Assembly (NCBI RefSeq): GCF_002732165.1
Contig: NZ_MRZO01000012.1
Coordinates: 1-32,507, forward strand
Origin: Staphylococcus xylosus
GTDB taxonomy: Bacteria; Bacillota; Bacilli; Staphylococcales; Staphylococcaceae
DNA length: 32,507 nt
Direction of reading: 5' to 3'
Shown here: positions 6,495 through 15,197 of the stretch, piece by piece
Position numbering within the stretch: position 1 is the stretch's first letter
Layout of the letters: each line of letters starts with the position of its first letter
The notes under the pieces: generated by a model
Databases searched by the model: none
What the model saw: only the letters and a program-made list of their open reading frames with translations
What the model was told of the DNA's origin: nothing
Program-made: the position numbers and the translations under genes

Positions 6495-7450
6495 ATTGCT
6501 TTATTTACTTCTTCTAAACTTGGAATACTTGATATCGCTCCGTATTTCGTAGTTACCATTGCAGCTACGTAATTACTAAATTCAAGTATGCTTTTACCTT
6601 CGCTTTTCAACAGTGATATCACGTCTGTTCTATCAGAAGTTAATAATCTGCTAATTAAAGCACCTATAAATGCATCACCTGCACCTGTAGTATCAATGGC
6701 TTTAACTTTAAAACCTTGTTGAGAAATTTCATTTCCATCTTTAAAATATATGACCGCTCCATCAGCACCTTTGGTATAAATCACTACATTTACATTCCCG
6801 TGGAACAACCACTGTATAGCATGTTTTTCATCTGCAATTCCAGTAACAAATTCCAATTCTTCATCAGATATTTTGACGATATGTGCTAATGGAATAAATT
6901 CATGAATTGCTGATTTACAATCCGCTTCATCTTTCCATAATGGCAACCTCACATTAGGATCAAATACAATTGTACCTCCTGTATTTGTCACTTTTTCAAT
7001 CAATTCCTTATGTGCTAATTTCATAGGACTTTCCACTAGATCAACTGAGCAGAAATGCAACATATCATTTTCAGTTACATCGATGGAACTTACTGCATCA
7101 GTACTGTACAACATGTCAGCCGATGGTTTTCTATAAAAGGAAAAGTCTCTTTCTCCTTCTTTAGTTAAACTCACAAATGCTAAGGCCGTATTGGCTTCCT
7201 CAGTACGTCTTACATATTGAGTACCTACTCCTATGTCTTCTAGCGTTTCCACAATTAAATCACCAAATGCGTCTTGTCCTAATTGTGTAATCATTTCCGC
7301 ATTGCCACCTAGTTTTGTCGCTGTACAAGCCACATTACATGGTGCACCCCCGACTTGTCGACTAAACTTTTCTACATCTTTTAATTTAGAATCTGTAGTA
7401 TTCGGTATAAAATCTATTAAAGCCTCTCCAATTGCTAGTAGACGTTTCAT
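6485..7450 (-). CDS. scrK: fructokinase (PfkB/ribokinase family)
   Basis: ScrK phosphorylates the fructose released when ScrB cleaves sucrose 6-phosphate, giving fructose 6-phosphate. The 321-residue protein carries both PfkB signatures: GGAPCNVA (residues 34-41) for substrate binding and DTTGAGDAF (253-261) with catalytic D259. ATG 7450 overlaps the scrB stop by 4 bases, implying coupled translation in a scrB-scrK operon. The stop codon is embedded in the agrA/scrK terminator stem. Length and motifs are normal. Confidence 0.93.
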   Translation of the reverse strand: MKRLLAIGEALIDFIPNTTDSKLKDVEKFSRQVGGAPCNVACTATKLGGNAEMITQLGQDAFGDLIVETLEDIGVGTQYVRRTEEANTALAFVSLTKEGERDFSFYRKPSADMLYSTDAVSSIDVTENDMLHFCSVDLVESPMKLAHKELIEKVTNTGGTIVFDPNVRLPLWKDEADCKSAIHEFIPLAHIVKISDEELEFVTGIADEKHAIQWLFHGNVNVVIYTKGADGAVIYFKDGNEISQQGFKVKAIDTTGAGDAFIGALISRLLTSDRTDVISLLKSEGKSILEFSNYVAAMVTTKYGAISSIPSLEEVNKAIKS

Positions 7451-8931
7451 ATAGTGTCACCTTTCAAATCGTATTTTGTAAATTTTAGATAGGTTTGGCC
7501 TGATTCAGTAGATGTTTTAATGCCTGTTGCATTTTCATCTGTAAATATTCTGGTTGTCATCACACGTTCACCATCATTACAGAATATTTCAACACTAGAA
7601 GTATCTACAAATAACTGCAGTTTTGATAACGGTGTATCTAAATAAGTACTCCTCGTTGTTCCTTCAACAGGTTCTGGTAATTGACCACTTTCACTGCGAT
7701 CTAATGTTAATTTTTGCTCCCTCTTATTATACGTAATCAATGTAGACTCCGTCTTAGATGTACGTACTTCAAAGTAAACTTCTGTCGCCTCATTTTCCAA
7801 AATATCGATGATTAATTCAAACTGTTTACCTTCATATGGATGTAATTGTCTTGTGAATTTATTAGCATAACCTAGTGCCGTTTCTTCATTTGTGCGAAGC
7901 TTTTCAAGCGCTTTGATGGGACGTTGTTTTAAATTACCTGACTCAATTGTCAATACACGTGGGATAGTTAAACAATGCGCCCAACCATCGGCATCTGAAG
8001 GATAGTTAATATCGGGCAAGCCCATCCACCCAATTAATATGCGTTGACCATTTTCGTCTAAGAATGTCTGAGGAGCATAAAAATCAAAGCCATAATCTAA
8101 TTCATGAAAATCAGCATGGTTCATTGTTAAATTATTAATATCATACTGTCCCATAATATACCCAGATTGATAAATATTCTTAAAGCGTTCCCCTTCTGAA
8201 TCTATGCCTTGAGGACAAAATAATAACATGTCATAACCGTTTAAATTAAAATAATCCGGACACTCCCACATATAACCAAAATCATCTAGATTCGTTTGAA
8301 CCTCTCCTTGAAACTCCCAATTGACGATATCTGTGGAACGATATTGCAGAATTCTCCCTTGTTTTTTAATATTTTGAGCAGCTATCATTGCGTAATAAAC
8401 ACCGTCTTGAACATGTACCTTAGGATCCCTAAAATGTTGAGTATAGCCAAACGGTGGTGCTGATATCACTGCTTTAGGAAATTTATTAATCGATCCATCC
8501 TTAGACATTTTTGCGATATGTTGTGTAGAAATTCTATTCCAATCACTATCTCGATGGTTCGCTGTATACATATAATATAAGTGGTCATTATATTCAAAGG
8601 CACTGCCACTATATACACCGTGACTATCATCTTTCGTATCTGGTTTAATCGTTGGACCAATAGCTTTAAAATCTACAAGATCCTTACTTTGATATGTATA
8701 CCAATATTTCAATCCATGCACAGGTCCTAAAGGAAACCATTGGTGAGATACATAATAATTCCCCTTGAAATAGATAAGACCATTAGGATCATTTAACAAT
8801 CCTATTATGGGTTGTATATGAAAAGTTTGTCTATATTCAGACTGATTAACTTGTTCAGTTAATTTTTCAATCGTTTCTTGATCAACATCTTCATATTTTT
8901 GATAACGTTGCTCTTTTGTCCACTCCGACAT
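7447..8931 (-). CDS. scrB: sucrose-6-phosphate hydrolase (GH32)
   Basis: ScrB hydrolyses intracellular sucrose 6-phosphate, delivered by a PTS permease, to glucose 6-phosphate and fructose. The 494-residue GH32 enzyme has the nucleophile D48 in NDPNG (47-51), the transition-state stabiliser D169 in FRDPK and the acid/base E223 in WECPD. The C-terminal third is the beta-sandwich domain of the family. ATG 8931 has AGGAGG close upstream. A LacI-type operator lies at 8970-8985. No PTS gene (scrA) is in this window, so the transporter must be elsewhere. Confidence 0.94.
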   Translation of the reverse strand: MSEWTKEQRYQKYEDVDQETIEKLTEQVNQSEYRQTFHIQPIIGLLNDPNGLIYFKGNYYVSHQWFPLGPVHGLKYWYTYQSKDLVDFKAIGPTIKPDTKDDSHGVYSGSAFEYNDHLYYMYTANHRDSDWNRISTQHIAKMSKDGSINKFPKAVISAPPFGYTQHFRDPKVHVQDGVYYAMIAAQNIKKQGRILQYRSTDIVNWEFQGEVQTNLDDFGYMWECPDYFNLNGYDMLLFCPQGIDSEGERFKNIYQSGYIMGQYDINNLTMNHADFHELDYGFDFYAPQTFLDENGQRILIGWMGLPDINYPSDADGWAHCLTIPRVLTIESGNLKQRPIKALEKLRTNEETALGYANKFTRQLHPYEGKQFELIIDILENEATEVYFEVRTSKTESTLITYNKREQKLTLDRSESGQLPEPVEGTTRSTYLDTPLSKLQLFVDTSSVEIFCNDGERVMTTRIFTDENATGIKTSTESGQTYLKFTKYDLKGDTI

Positions 8932-8969
8932 GGTGCGTATCCTCCTATTTATAAAATAAGCTCATTTAA

Positions 8970-9026
8970 ATGGTACCGGTTCCATAATATACTTTTTTAT
9001 CATACCATTTTTCTTTTAATTTTCAA
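8970..9026 (-). promoter_or_regulatory. scrB promoter and ScrR operator
   Basis: On the minus strand TTGAAA (9026-9021) and TATGAT (9004-8999) are 16 bases apart; the -35 overlaps the end of scrR. Just downstream of the predicted start is ATGGTACCGGTTCCAT (8970-8985), a near-perfect palindrome with a central CG typical of LacI-family sites. It would block transcription when bound by ScrR. Confidence 0.8.
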
Positions 9027-9978
9027 ATGACTGTTCAACATCGATAATAATGCGTTGTTCAATTTCTTGATGTTGTATCATCTGATTTAGTTTGTCCATA
9101 GCCACACTTCCCGCATATTCAAAATTGTAATTTATAGTATGGATAGATGGTGACACAATATCAGTGACTGGATCTCCACCAAATCCTACAATATACTTTT
9201 CGTGCGCATGTGGCGTGTGTTCTGAATTATATTTATGTATCGCTAAGGCAATTGAATCAGTAGCCCCAACAATTGCGTCATAATGAGGGTATGCTTCTAA
9301 CGCTTCTACAACATCGACCATCGCCTCTTGATAATTAAATGATGTGAGCGAAATTTCAGGTTGTATGCTATGTGCTTCTAAACCCGCAATCAGACCTTCT
9401 TTGCGTTGAACCCCTACCGCAATATCACTTTCTGTTACACCAAAGAATTTGATATCGTTATAACCTTGTTGACCTAACATATCACCAACTAAGTATCCAG
9501 CTTGGTAATCATTATGGATAATACAATGTAAATCATCATGTGCTTGACCAACAATAATTACAGGAACATTTATTTTATTAATCACTTCTAAATGTTGGTC
9601 TGTGATTTCTGTTGCCATAAAGACAATACCATCTACCTTACTTCTATAAAATGTTTCAAGCGCGTCAATTTCTAATTGAATATTAAGATTTGTGTAATTT
9701 AGAAGTAAACTATAATTCAATTGATCACAGACTGTTTTGACTCCTTTAATTGTCTCGTCGACAGCAAAAGAGTTCATTCTAGGAATAATTGCCCCTATCA
9801 TATTAGTTCTACGCGCACGTAAACTTTGTGCAAATTGATTGGGCTGATAGTCATTTTCGCGAATAATTTTATCTAATCTTTGTTGAGTTTTTAAACTTAC
9901 CGAACCATTATTTAAATATCTCGAGACTGTACTTTTAGAAACCCCAGCAATTTTTGCTATATCAGCAATGTTCTTCAT
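9016..9978 (-). CDS. scrR: sucrose operon repressor (LacI family)
   Basis: This 320-residue LacI/GalR regulator starts with the family helix-turn-helix (IADIAKIAGVSKSTVSRYLN, residues 4-23) and hinge (QSLRARRTN), followed by a periplasmic-binding-protein-like effector domain. It sits directly upstream of scrB, and the palindrome at 8970-8985 is its obvious target, so it most likely represses scrBK in the absence of sucrose-derived inducer, as in S. xylosus. ATG 9978 is preceded by GAGAGTGAG. I see no second operator upstream of scrR itself. Confidence 0.92.
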   Translation of the reverse strand: MKNIADIAKIAGVSKSTVSRYLNNGSVSLKTQQRLDKIIRENDYQPNQFAQSLRARRTNMIGAIIPRMNSFAVDETIKGVKTVCDQLNYSLLLNYTNLNIQLEIDALETFYRSKVDGIVFMATEITDQHLEVINKINVPVIIVGQAHDDLHCIIHNDYQAGYLVGDMLGQQGYNDIKFFGVTESDIAVGVQRKEGLIAGLEAHSIQPEISLTSFNYQEAMVDVVEALEAYPHYDAIVGATDSIALAIHKYNSEHTPHAHEKYIVGFGGDPVTDIVSPSIHTINYNFEYAGSVAMDKLNQMIQHQEIEQRIIIDVEQSFEN

Positions 9979-10180
9979 ATTTTCTCACTCTCATTAATTA
10001 ACTATTATAAACAATACTCATTTTATCATAATGCAATCGCTTTAAATACTATTTAAATCTTCTCTTACCAAAAGATTGAATTTTTCAGCTTTGTATCTAA
10101 ACAGCAATATATAAGAGGACTTTCGAGTATGATATAGAAGTAGAAACTACAATTTAAAGAAGGGATATCACATGAATTAG

Positions 10181-10231
10181 GTGAAAATGTATGGCTTAAT
10201 ATGCATCGCTGTTTGCTTTTGTTATTTTTAG
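10181..10231 (+). other. possible 16-codon peptide behind a two-codon ORF
   Basis: AAAGAAGGG is followed at 7 bases by ATG AAT TAG (10172-10180). Immediately after comes GTG (10181) opening MKMYGLICIAVCFCYF, which ends at TAG 10229-10231, just before a terminator hairpin (10234-10261). The peptide is hydrophobic and contains three Cys. Start-stop followed at once by a second start suggests a leader or a small RNA rather than a standard gene. No convincing promoter is visible. Function unknown. Confidence 0.3.
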
Positions 10232-10233
10232 TT

Positions 10234-10261
10234 AAAAATGGTAGTTAATCAGCCATTTTTT
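10234..10261 (+). terminator. terminator of a small unit at about 10140-10260
   Basis: AAAAATGG (10234-10241) pairs perfectly with CCATTTTT (10253-10260), with an 11-base loop and a T-tract on the plus strand. No annotated gene lies just upstream, so a short plus-strand transcript is implied. Upstream 9979-10140 and downstream 10262-10437 are AT-rich with nothing else recognisable. Confidence 0.6.
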
Positions 10262-10438
10262 AACTCTTCTCCCTCTAATGATATTAATTATTTCTTGTAT
10301 CTATAAAGGTAAATCTATTAAATTTATTTTTACTCATTGCTTTAATGTTACCTCTTACTACTAATAACTTTGACTCTTTTTTATTTATTGAGTATTTTTC
10401 CAATAATAATTAATAGTTACGTCTTAATCATAAATACT

Positions 10439-10482
10439 AAAAAGGTCGAACTCAAAGCATAGCTATGAATTCGACCTTTTTT
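10439..10482. terminator. terminator of the tsu/tusA operon
   Basis: AAAAAGGTCGAA (10439-10450) pairs with TTCGACCTTTTTT (10470-10482); the apex also contains the palindrome CATAGCTATG. T-runs flank it on both strands, so it can end the minus-strand operon. Confidence 0.82.
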
Positions 10483-10559
10483 AATTTAATTATTATATTG
10501 ACTAATTAACTAAGTGAAGCGCATTTCTTACCTCAACGTTAGCTATTTATAGTAACTGA

Positions 10560-10784
10560 TTAAACTTTTTGAATTGTGATTGTCCATGATGCGTCATCTA
10601 ACTGCTCATAATTTGTAACTGGAAAGCCTTGCTCAGCTGCCCAATTTGGTAATGCTTCAGTTGCTTGAGTACAATCAAAATCTATTTTTAATTCATCACC
10701 ATTATCTAAAGTATTCATTTTCTTTTGTGCTTCTATTAAAGGGAATGGACAAACCATTCCAACTGTACCTAACTCGTGTACCAT
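10560..10784 (-). CDS. TusA-like sulfurtransferase (TsuB type)
   Basis: This 74-residue protein has the TusA/YeeD fold signature: GMVCPFPLIEAQKKM, with the CPxP motif and active Cys at residue 12. Such proteins carry a persulfide sulfur. It follows a TsuA/YedE transporter gene by 21 bases, and the pair corresponds to the TsuA-TsuB arrangement in which TsuA imports thiosulfate or another reduced sulfur species and TsuB accepts sulfur in the cytosol. ATG 10784 has AGGAGG at good spacing. The gene is intact, unlike its upstream partner. Substrate specificity is inferred from the family. Confidence 0.82.
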   Translation of the reverse strand: MVHELGTVGMVCPFPLIEAQKKMNTLDNGDELKIDFDCTQATEALPNWAAEQGFPVTNYEQLDDASWTITIQKV

Positions 10785-10805
10785 AATTTGTGCCTCCTAT
10801 ATTAA

Positions 10806-11893
10806 TTATATTGTTTGCGTTTGTGACGTTACATTCTCATTAGAAGTTTGCTTCTGCGCTTTTTTCATAGGTCTTATAAATACAAAATAACTCATTGTCC
10901 AAGCCCCTAAGATCATTGAAGCGAGTGCAATCCAACCTTTCCATGACATCGTTGCTGTCTCTACTAGTCCATTACCTATTGAACAACCACCTGCCACTGA
11001 AGCGCCGAATCCCATAAATACGCCACCAATAACACTGTTTCGGATGGTTTTTTTATCTGGCAATCTCCATTTAAACTCTCTTGCACCTTTAGCCGCCAAA
11101 TAAGAACCTAGGAATATCCCAAGTACTAAGAATACACCCCAATCTAGTAATTTCAAATCACCAGTAACGAAAAACTGTACTAGATTGCAGATGGAGTAGT
11201 AATACCTAGCCCATACATTCTTCCTGTCGATTCACTTACAGGCCATGCAATTAACGCGATGAGTCCTACTGCTATTGCAGCCACAAAAGGATGGTATTTC
11301 TTTTCAAATAAATAATGACGTACACCTGTAAATTTCTGCTTTAATTTAGGAACAGCAAATTTAGGTTTTGGTTTGCGTAATGTTTTGACTACAAAAAACA
11401 CTGTAATAACTGTAAGCAATATTACCCAAATCCATGTCGGTATCCCTGTAGTTTGTGACATACTCGTATTAACATTTGTAGGTTTGTTTACACCATCCAT
11501 TAATGGTAATAACAAACCATATTTCGTAGCTGCCGAAGTAAATGCATAGGCAATGAGTGCCATCCAACTACCAATTAAACCTTCTCCTGCTCTATACCAA
11601 GTACCAGTTGCACATCCACCAGCTAATATAATACCTAAACCAAATATAAACGAACCTATTACCGTCCCAATAACTGGATAAGTTGAATCAGGTATTTGTA
11701 CTAAACCAGTTGAAGTTAAAATGAGCAATCCTATACTTTGAACTGTAATTGCTATAAGTAATGCATAAAACATTTTGTTACTCTTTTGAATATACATGTC
11801 TCTAAATCCACCAGCTAAACAAAACCGTGTTCTTTGCATAACAAAGCCTAAAAGACTTCCCACAATAATGCCGCTGATTATTAACCAAGTCAT
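10806..11893 (-). pseudogene. TsuA/YedE sulfur transporter, frameshifted
   Basis: The YeeE/YedE (TsuA) family forms hourglass membrane channels that pass thiosulfate-type sulfur via conserved Cys. The N-terminal part, from ATG 11893 (MTWLIISGIIVG, with AGAGG 8 bases upstream), has CLAGGFRD and GGCATGTWYRAGEG but ends at TAG 11182-11180 after ITTPSAI. The C-terminal part has GGCSIGNGL and runs to 10806. Its frame is open upstream of its only start-like codon, TTG 11156, reading LVQFFVTGDLKLLDWG straight on from ITTPSA. Adding one A to the GCAATC at about 11184 restores one protein of about 360 residues. The transporter is therefore probably broken here, unless this is a sequencing error. An upstream in-frame start at 11959 is unlikely. 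Confidence 0.85.
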
Positions 11894-12043
11894 ATTAATA
11901 ACCTCTTTCCCGATAAAATCAATAAGATTAATAATATTAGAAATCGTATAAAATTTCAACCTTGCAACTCATAAATTTTTAACTTTCTGCTAAATTAATA
12001 GTAGTCGTATTTTTGAAATTCAAATTAAACATCCATAAAAAAA

Positions 12044-12097
12044 TAGTTTTTTATAAACACAATACATGGAATGTATTACTGTATCTATAAAAAACTA
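12044..12097 (-). terminator. nested inverted repeats, likely rex terminator
   Basis: TAGTTTTTTATA (12044-12055) and TATAAAAAACTA (12086-12097) form a perfect 12-bp stem. Inside it AATACAT (12061-12067) and ATGTATT (12071-12077) form a second perfect hairpin. On the minus strand a run of seven T follows the outer stem, so it can terminate rex. The inner palindrome could instead be an operator for the downstream tsuA unit. Confidence 0.6.
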
Positions 12098-12109
12098 ACT
12101 AAACATTTC

Positions 12110-12751
12110 TTATTTATTACTATAATTTTTCATAAAGAATAATAAAGATTGTAATTCAATACCTAAATCAATATGATGAACTTGAACGTCTGATGGTGTT
12201 AGTACACGACTTGGTGTAAAGTTAAGTATTCCTTTAACACCTGACTCCACTAATACATCGGCTACGTTTTGAGCCGCTTCCTCAGGCGTAGTCAGTATCA
12301 CTACATCTATATCTTCTTGCGATAATATTTCCTTTATTTTATCAAATGGACTAACTGTCACTTTACCTATTTGTGTCCCAATAATTTCTTCACGAATATC
12401 GAATGCTTCAGTTATAGTCATTTCATCATGTATTGAAAAGTTATATGTTAATAATGCTTTACCTAAATTCCCTACGCCTACAATTGCAATTTTAATCTCG
12501 TCGTTTTCGCTAATTTCATTTTTAAAAAAATGTAATAAGCTATCAATATTATAGCCATAGCCTTTCTTGCCTAACTCGCCAAAATAAGAAAAATCTCTTC
12601 GAATTGTTGCGGAATCAATATTTAATCCTTCGCTGATGGATTTAGAATTAACTCTATCAATGCCTTTAGATTTTAATGTATTGACGAATCTATAATATAA
12701 CGGTAAACGTTTCAATGTGGCACGAGGAATCTTTTCGCTTTGATTAGCCAA
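12110..12751 (-). CDS. rex: redox-sensing repressor Rex
   Basis: Rex senses the NADH/NAD+ ratio and represses fermentation and anaerobic genes while NAD+ is high. The 213-residue protein has the N-terminal winged helix ([14 protein letters not shown], then [21 protein letters not shown]) and the Rossmann motif [10 protein letters not shown] (91-100), plus the C-terminal dimerisation helix. ATG 12751 has a weak upstream purine site. It is divergent from the ABC-F gene. I looked for a Rex box (TTGTGAA-like palindrome) upstream of rex and of tsuA and saw none. Confidence 0.95.
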   Translation of the reverse strand: MANQSEKIPRATLKRLPLYYRFVNTLKSKGIDRVNSKSISEGLNIDSATIRRDFSYFGELGKKGYGYNIDSLLHFFKNEISENDEIKIAIVGVGNLGKALLTYNFSIHDEMTITEAFDIREEIIGTQIGKVTVSPFDKIKEILSQEDIDVVILTTPEEAAQNVADVLVESGVKGILNFTPSRVLTPSDVQVHHIDLGIELQSLLFFMKNYSNK

Positions 12752-12902
12752 GATCTTATCCCCCTATTTCATTATCTGTTATTCATTAATCTTATAATCA
12801 CTACAACATTATACATGACTGAATAATAAAAATAAACAATGATAGTTTTAACAACACGCTGAATACTGTAGAATGATATTGAATAGAGAGGTGCAAAATC
12901 AG

Positions 12903-14831
12903 ATGATATTATTACAACTCAATGATTTAACAAAATCATTCGACGGAGAAGATATTTTTAATAATGTAGATTTTGAAGTAAAAACTGGTGAACGCATTGG
13001 TATTGTAGGTCGTAATGGCGCCGGAAAATCAACATTAATGAAAATCATTGCTGGTGTTGAAGATTATGATAGCGGTCATATTTCTAAAAGTAAAAATTTA
13101 AAACTTGGTTATTTAACACAGCAAATGACATTAAATACAGATCAGACTGTATTTGAAGAAATGTCTAAGCCGTTTGAGGCAATGAAAAAATTAGAACAAG
13201 AAATGAAATTAGAAACAGATTGGTTAGCACAACATGCTGATGAATACGATTCTGAAACTTATAAAACTCATATCGATCGCTATGAATCATTATCCAATCA
13301 ATTTGAACAACAAGATGGCTATCAATATGAAAGTAAAATTAAAACAGTCTTACATGGACTGAATTTTAGTGAAGCGGATTTCGACAGGCCTATCAATGAC
13401 TTTAGCGGTGGTCAAAAAACAAGATTATCTTTGGCAAAAATGTTATTAAGCGAGCCTGATTTATTACTTTTGGATGAACCTACTAACCATTTAGACATGG
13501 AAACAACCCAATGGTTAGAAAGTTATTTAAATTACTTTAAAGGCGCCATCGTAATTATCAGTCATGATAGATACTTCTTAGATAAAATTGTCACTCAAAT
13601 TTACGACGTTGCACTCGGTGATGTCCAACATTATGTAGGCAATTATGCCCAATTTATTGATCAAAGAGATAAATATTATGAAAAACGTATGCAAGAATAT
13701 GAAAATCAACAAGCTCAAATTAAGAGATTAGAGACATTTGTCGATAAAAATATTGCCCGTGCTTCAACTACTGGTATGGCTAAGAGCCGTAGGAAAATGT
13801 TGGAAAAAATAGAACGCATTAATAAACCTATGATTGATACTAAAAGTGCCAACATTCAATTTGAATTTGATCGTAATACTGGTAATGATGTCTTTCATAT
13901 AAAAAATTTAGAAATTGGCTATGAGTCTCCGATTACTAAAGGAATTACTTTTGAAGTAACAAAAGGAGATCATATTGCAATTATCGGCCCTAATGGCATT
14001 GGAAAATCTACTTTAATAAAAACTATCGCCGACATACAAAAGCCATTAAACGGGACAATTACTACCGGTGCCAACTTAAAAATTGGTTATTATGATCAAA
14101 AACAAGCCGAATTCAAATCAAACAAAACAATACTTGATTACTTATGGGACCAATACCCTACTATGAATGAAAAAGACATTCGGGCTGTTTTAGGGCGTTT
14201 TCTGTTTGTACAAGACGATGTTAAAAAAATAATTAATGATTTATCGGGTGGTGAGAAAGCTCGTTTACAGCTTGCCTTATTAATGCTCGAGCGAAACAAT
14301 GTACTCATTTTAGATGAGCCTACAAACCATTTAGATATAGATTCAAAAGAAATGTTAGAACAAGCTTTAGCGAACTTTAAAGGTACCATTTTGTTTGTAT
14401 CTCATGATCGTTATTTTATTAATGAATTAGCTAATAAAGTTTACGATTTAGATCTCGATGGAGGCACAATGTATTTAGGAAATTATCAATATTATATTGA
14501 TAAAACTGAAGAAAGTGCAGCATTAAAAGCAAAAGAAGAATTAGAAAATCCAACAGTAAATGATACAGTTATTAAACAAAACGACTCGTATAGTGATCAA
14601 AAACAACAAAAGCGTGAGCAACGTCAAATAGAACGTCAAATTGAAACATGTGAACTAAATATTGAAACCTTCGAAGAAGAAATAAATGATATTAATCATC
14701 AGCTTACCTTGCCAGACGTATACTCAGATCCTGAAAAAGCAAACTCCTTAGCGGTTTCAAAATCAGAAATCGAACAAAAACTAGAACAAGTCATGGCTGA
14801 ATGGGCAGAATTACAAGAAAAATTAATATAA
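12903..14831 (+). CDS. ABC-F ATPase (YdiF type)
   Basis: This 642-residue soluble protein has two tandem ABC domains and no membrane segments. Domain 1: Walker A GRNGAGKST (36-44), signature FSGGQKTRLSLAK, Walker B LLLLDEPTNHLD. Between the domains is the positively charged P-site tRNA-interaction linker (about 230-310). Domain 2: Walker A GPNGIGKST, signature LSGGEKARLQLA, Walker B VLILDEPTNHLD. A Glu/Lys/Gln-rich coiled coil (about 560-642) closes the protein. ABC-F proteins act on ribosomes as translation factors. Position beside rex and tsaD matches ydiF of Bacillus subtilis. ATG 12903 fits AGAGAGGTG; the in-frame ATG 12873 lies upstream of that site and is unlikely. Confidence 0.9.
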   Translation: MILLQLNDLTKSFDGEDIFNNVDFEVKTGERIGIVGRNGAGKSTLMKIIAGVEDYDSGHISKSKNLKLGYLTQQMTLNTDQTVFEEMSKPFEAMKKLEQEMKLETDWLAQHADEYDSETYKTHIDRYESLSNQFEQQDGYQYESKIKTVLHGLNFSEADFDRPINDFSGGQKTRLSLAKMLLSEPDLLLLDEPTNHLDMETTQWLESYLNYFKGAIVIISHDRYFLDKIVTQIYDVALGDVQHYVGNYAQFIDQRDKYYEKRMQEYENQQAQIKRLETFVDKNIARASTTGMAKSRRKMLEKIERINKPMIDTKSANIQFEFDRNTGNDVFHIKNLEIGYESPITKGITFEVTKGDHIAIIGPNGIGKSTLIKTIADIQKPLNGTITTGANLKIGYYDQKQAEFKSNKTILDYLWDQYPTMNEKDIRAVLGRFLFVQDDVKKIINDLSGGEKARLQLALLMLERNNVLILDEPTNHLDIDSKEMLEQALANFKGTILFVSHDRYFINELANKVYDLDLDGGTMYLGNYQYYIDKTEESAALKAKEELENPTVNDTVIKQNDSYSDQKQQKREQRQIERQIETCELNIETFEEEINDINHQLTLPDVYSDPEKANSLAVSKSEIEQKLEQVMAEWAELQEKLI

Positions 14832-14846
14832 ACACTAATTCAATTC

Positions 14847-14883
14847 AAGAGCTAAAGTAGAAAAGTCTACTTTAGCTCTTTTT
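14847..14883 (+). terminator. terminator of the ABC-F gene
   Basis: AAGAGCTAAAGTAG (14847-14860) pairs perfectly with CTACTTTAGCTCTT (14867-14880) and is followed by more T. Confidence 0.92.
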
Positions 14884-14935
14884 CATCCCCTGAAATACAC
14901 AATAAATATTCACAACCTCCATCCTATAACAAAGG

Positions 14936-15066
14936 CTATCCACAAAGTTATCCTAGTTATCCACAAGTAAAAAGTAATCTTTTTTTGCGCATAAAATTCA
15001 GATAACGGTTTATATCCACACACTTTACCCAAACTTATCCACATCTTGTACACTATTTGTTGATAA
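14936..15066 (+). other. cluster of DnaA boxes
   Basis: Two perfect DnaA boxes TTATCCACA (14957-14965 and 15035-15043), two with one mismatch in the same orientation (CTATCCACA 14936-14944, ATATCCACA 15012-15020) and one inverted with one mismatch (TGTTGATAA, 15058-15066) lie within 131 bases. A weaker TTATCCTAG sits at 14948-14956. The first and third sites start 21 bases apart, about two helical turns. No dnaA, dnaN or AT-rich unwinding array is near, so this is more likely a DnaA titration or regulatory site than an origin. Confidence 0.7.
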
Positions 15067-15082
15067 GTACGCATGTTCTCTA

Positions 15083-15146
15083 TTGACATCAATTTATTCC
15101 TTCTTAAATAAGGCACTATCTCTGTTTGTTAAATTTTGGCTATAAT
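15083..15146 (+). promoter_or_regulatory. possible promoters of the MutS-like gene
   Basis: A consensus TTGACA lies at 15083-15088 but has only a poor -10 (around 15105-15111). A perfect TATAAT at 15141-15146 lacks a good -35. Either could serve the gene at 15198. Both are close to the DnaA boxes. Confidence 0.3.
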
Positions 15147-15197
15147 GTCATAATTATCACATAGCCACTTACATATTAATAAAGGGAGTAATACACT

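Noticed and set aside
11894..12109. Rex operator upstream of tsuA
   Set aside because: No TTGTGAA/TTCACAA palindrome is present in this gap; the palindrome there has a different sequence.
14936..15066. Replication origin
   Set aside because: DnaA boxes are present but there is no dnaA/dnaN, no AT-rich unwinding repeats and the genes around are far-from-origin housekeeping genes.
14910..15116. Minus-strand 68-codon frame
   Set aside because: It covers the DnaA-box cluster; the repeated boxes explain its open frame, and it has no family resemblance.
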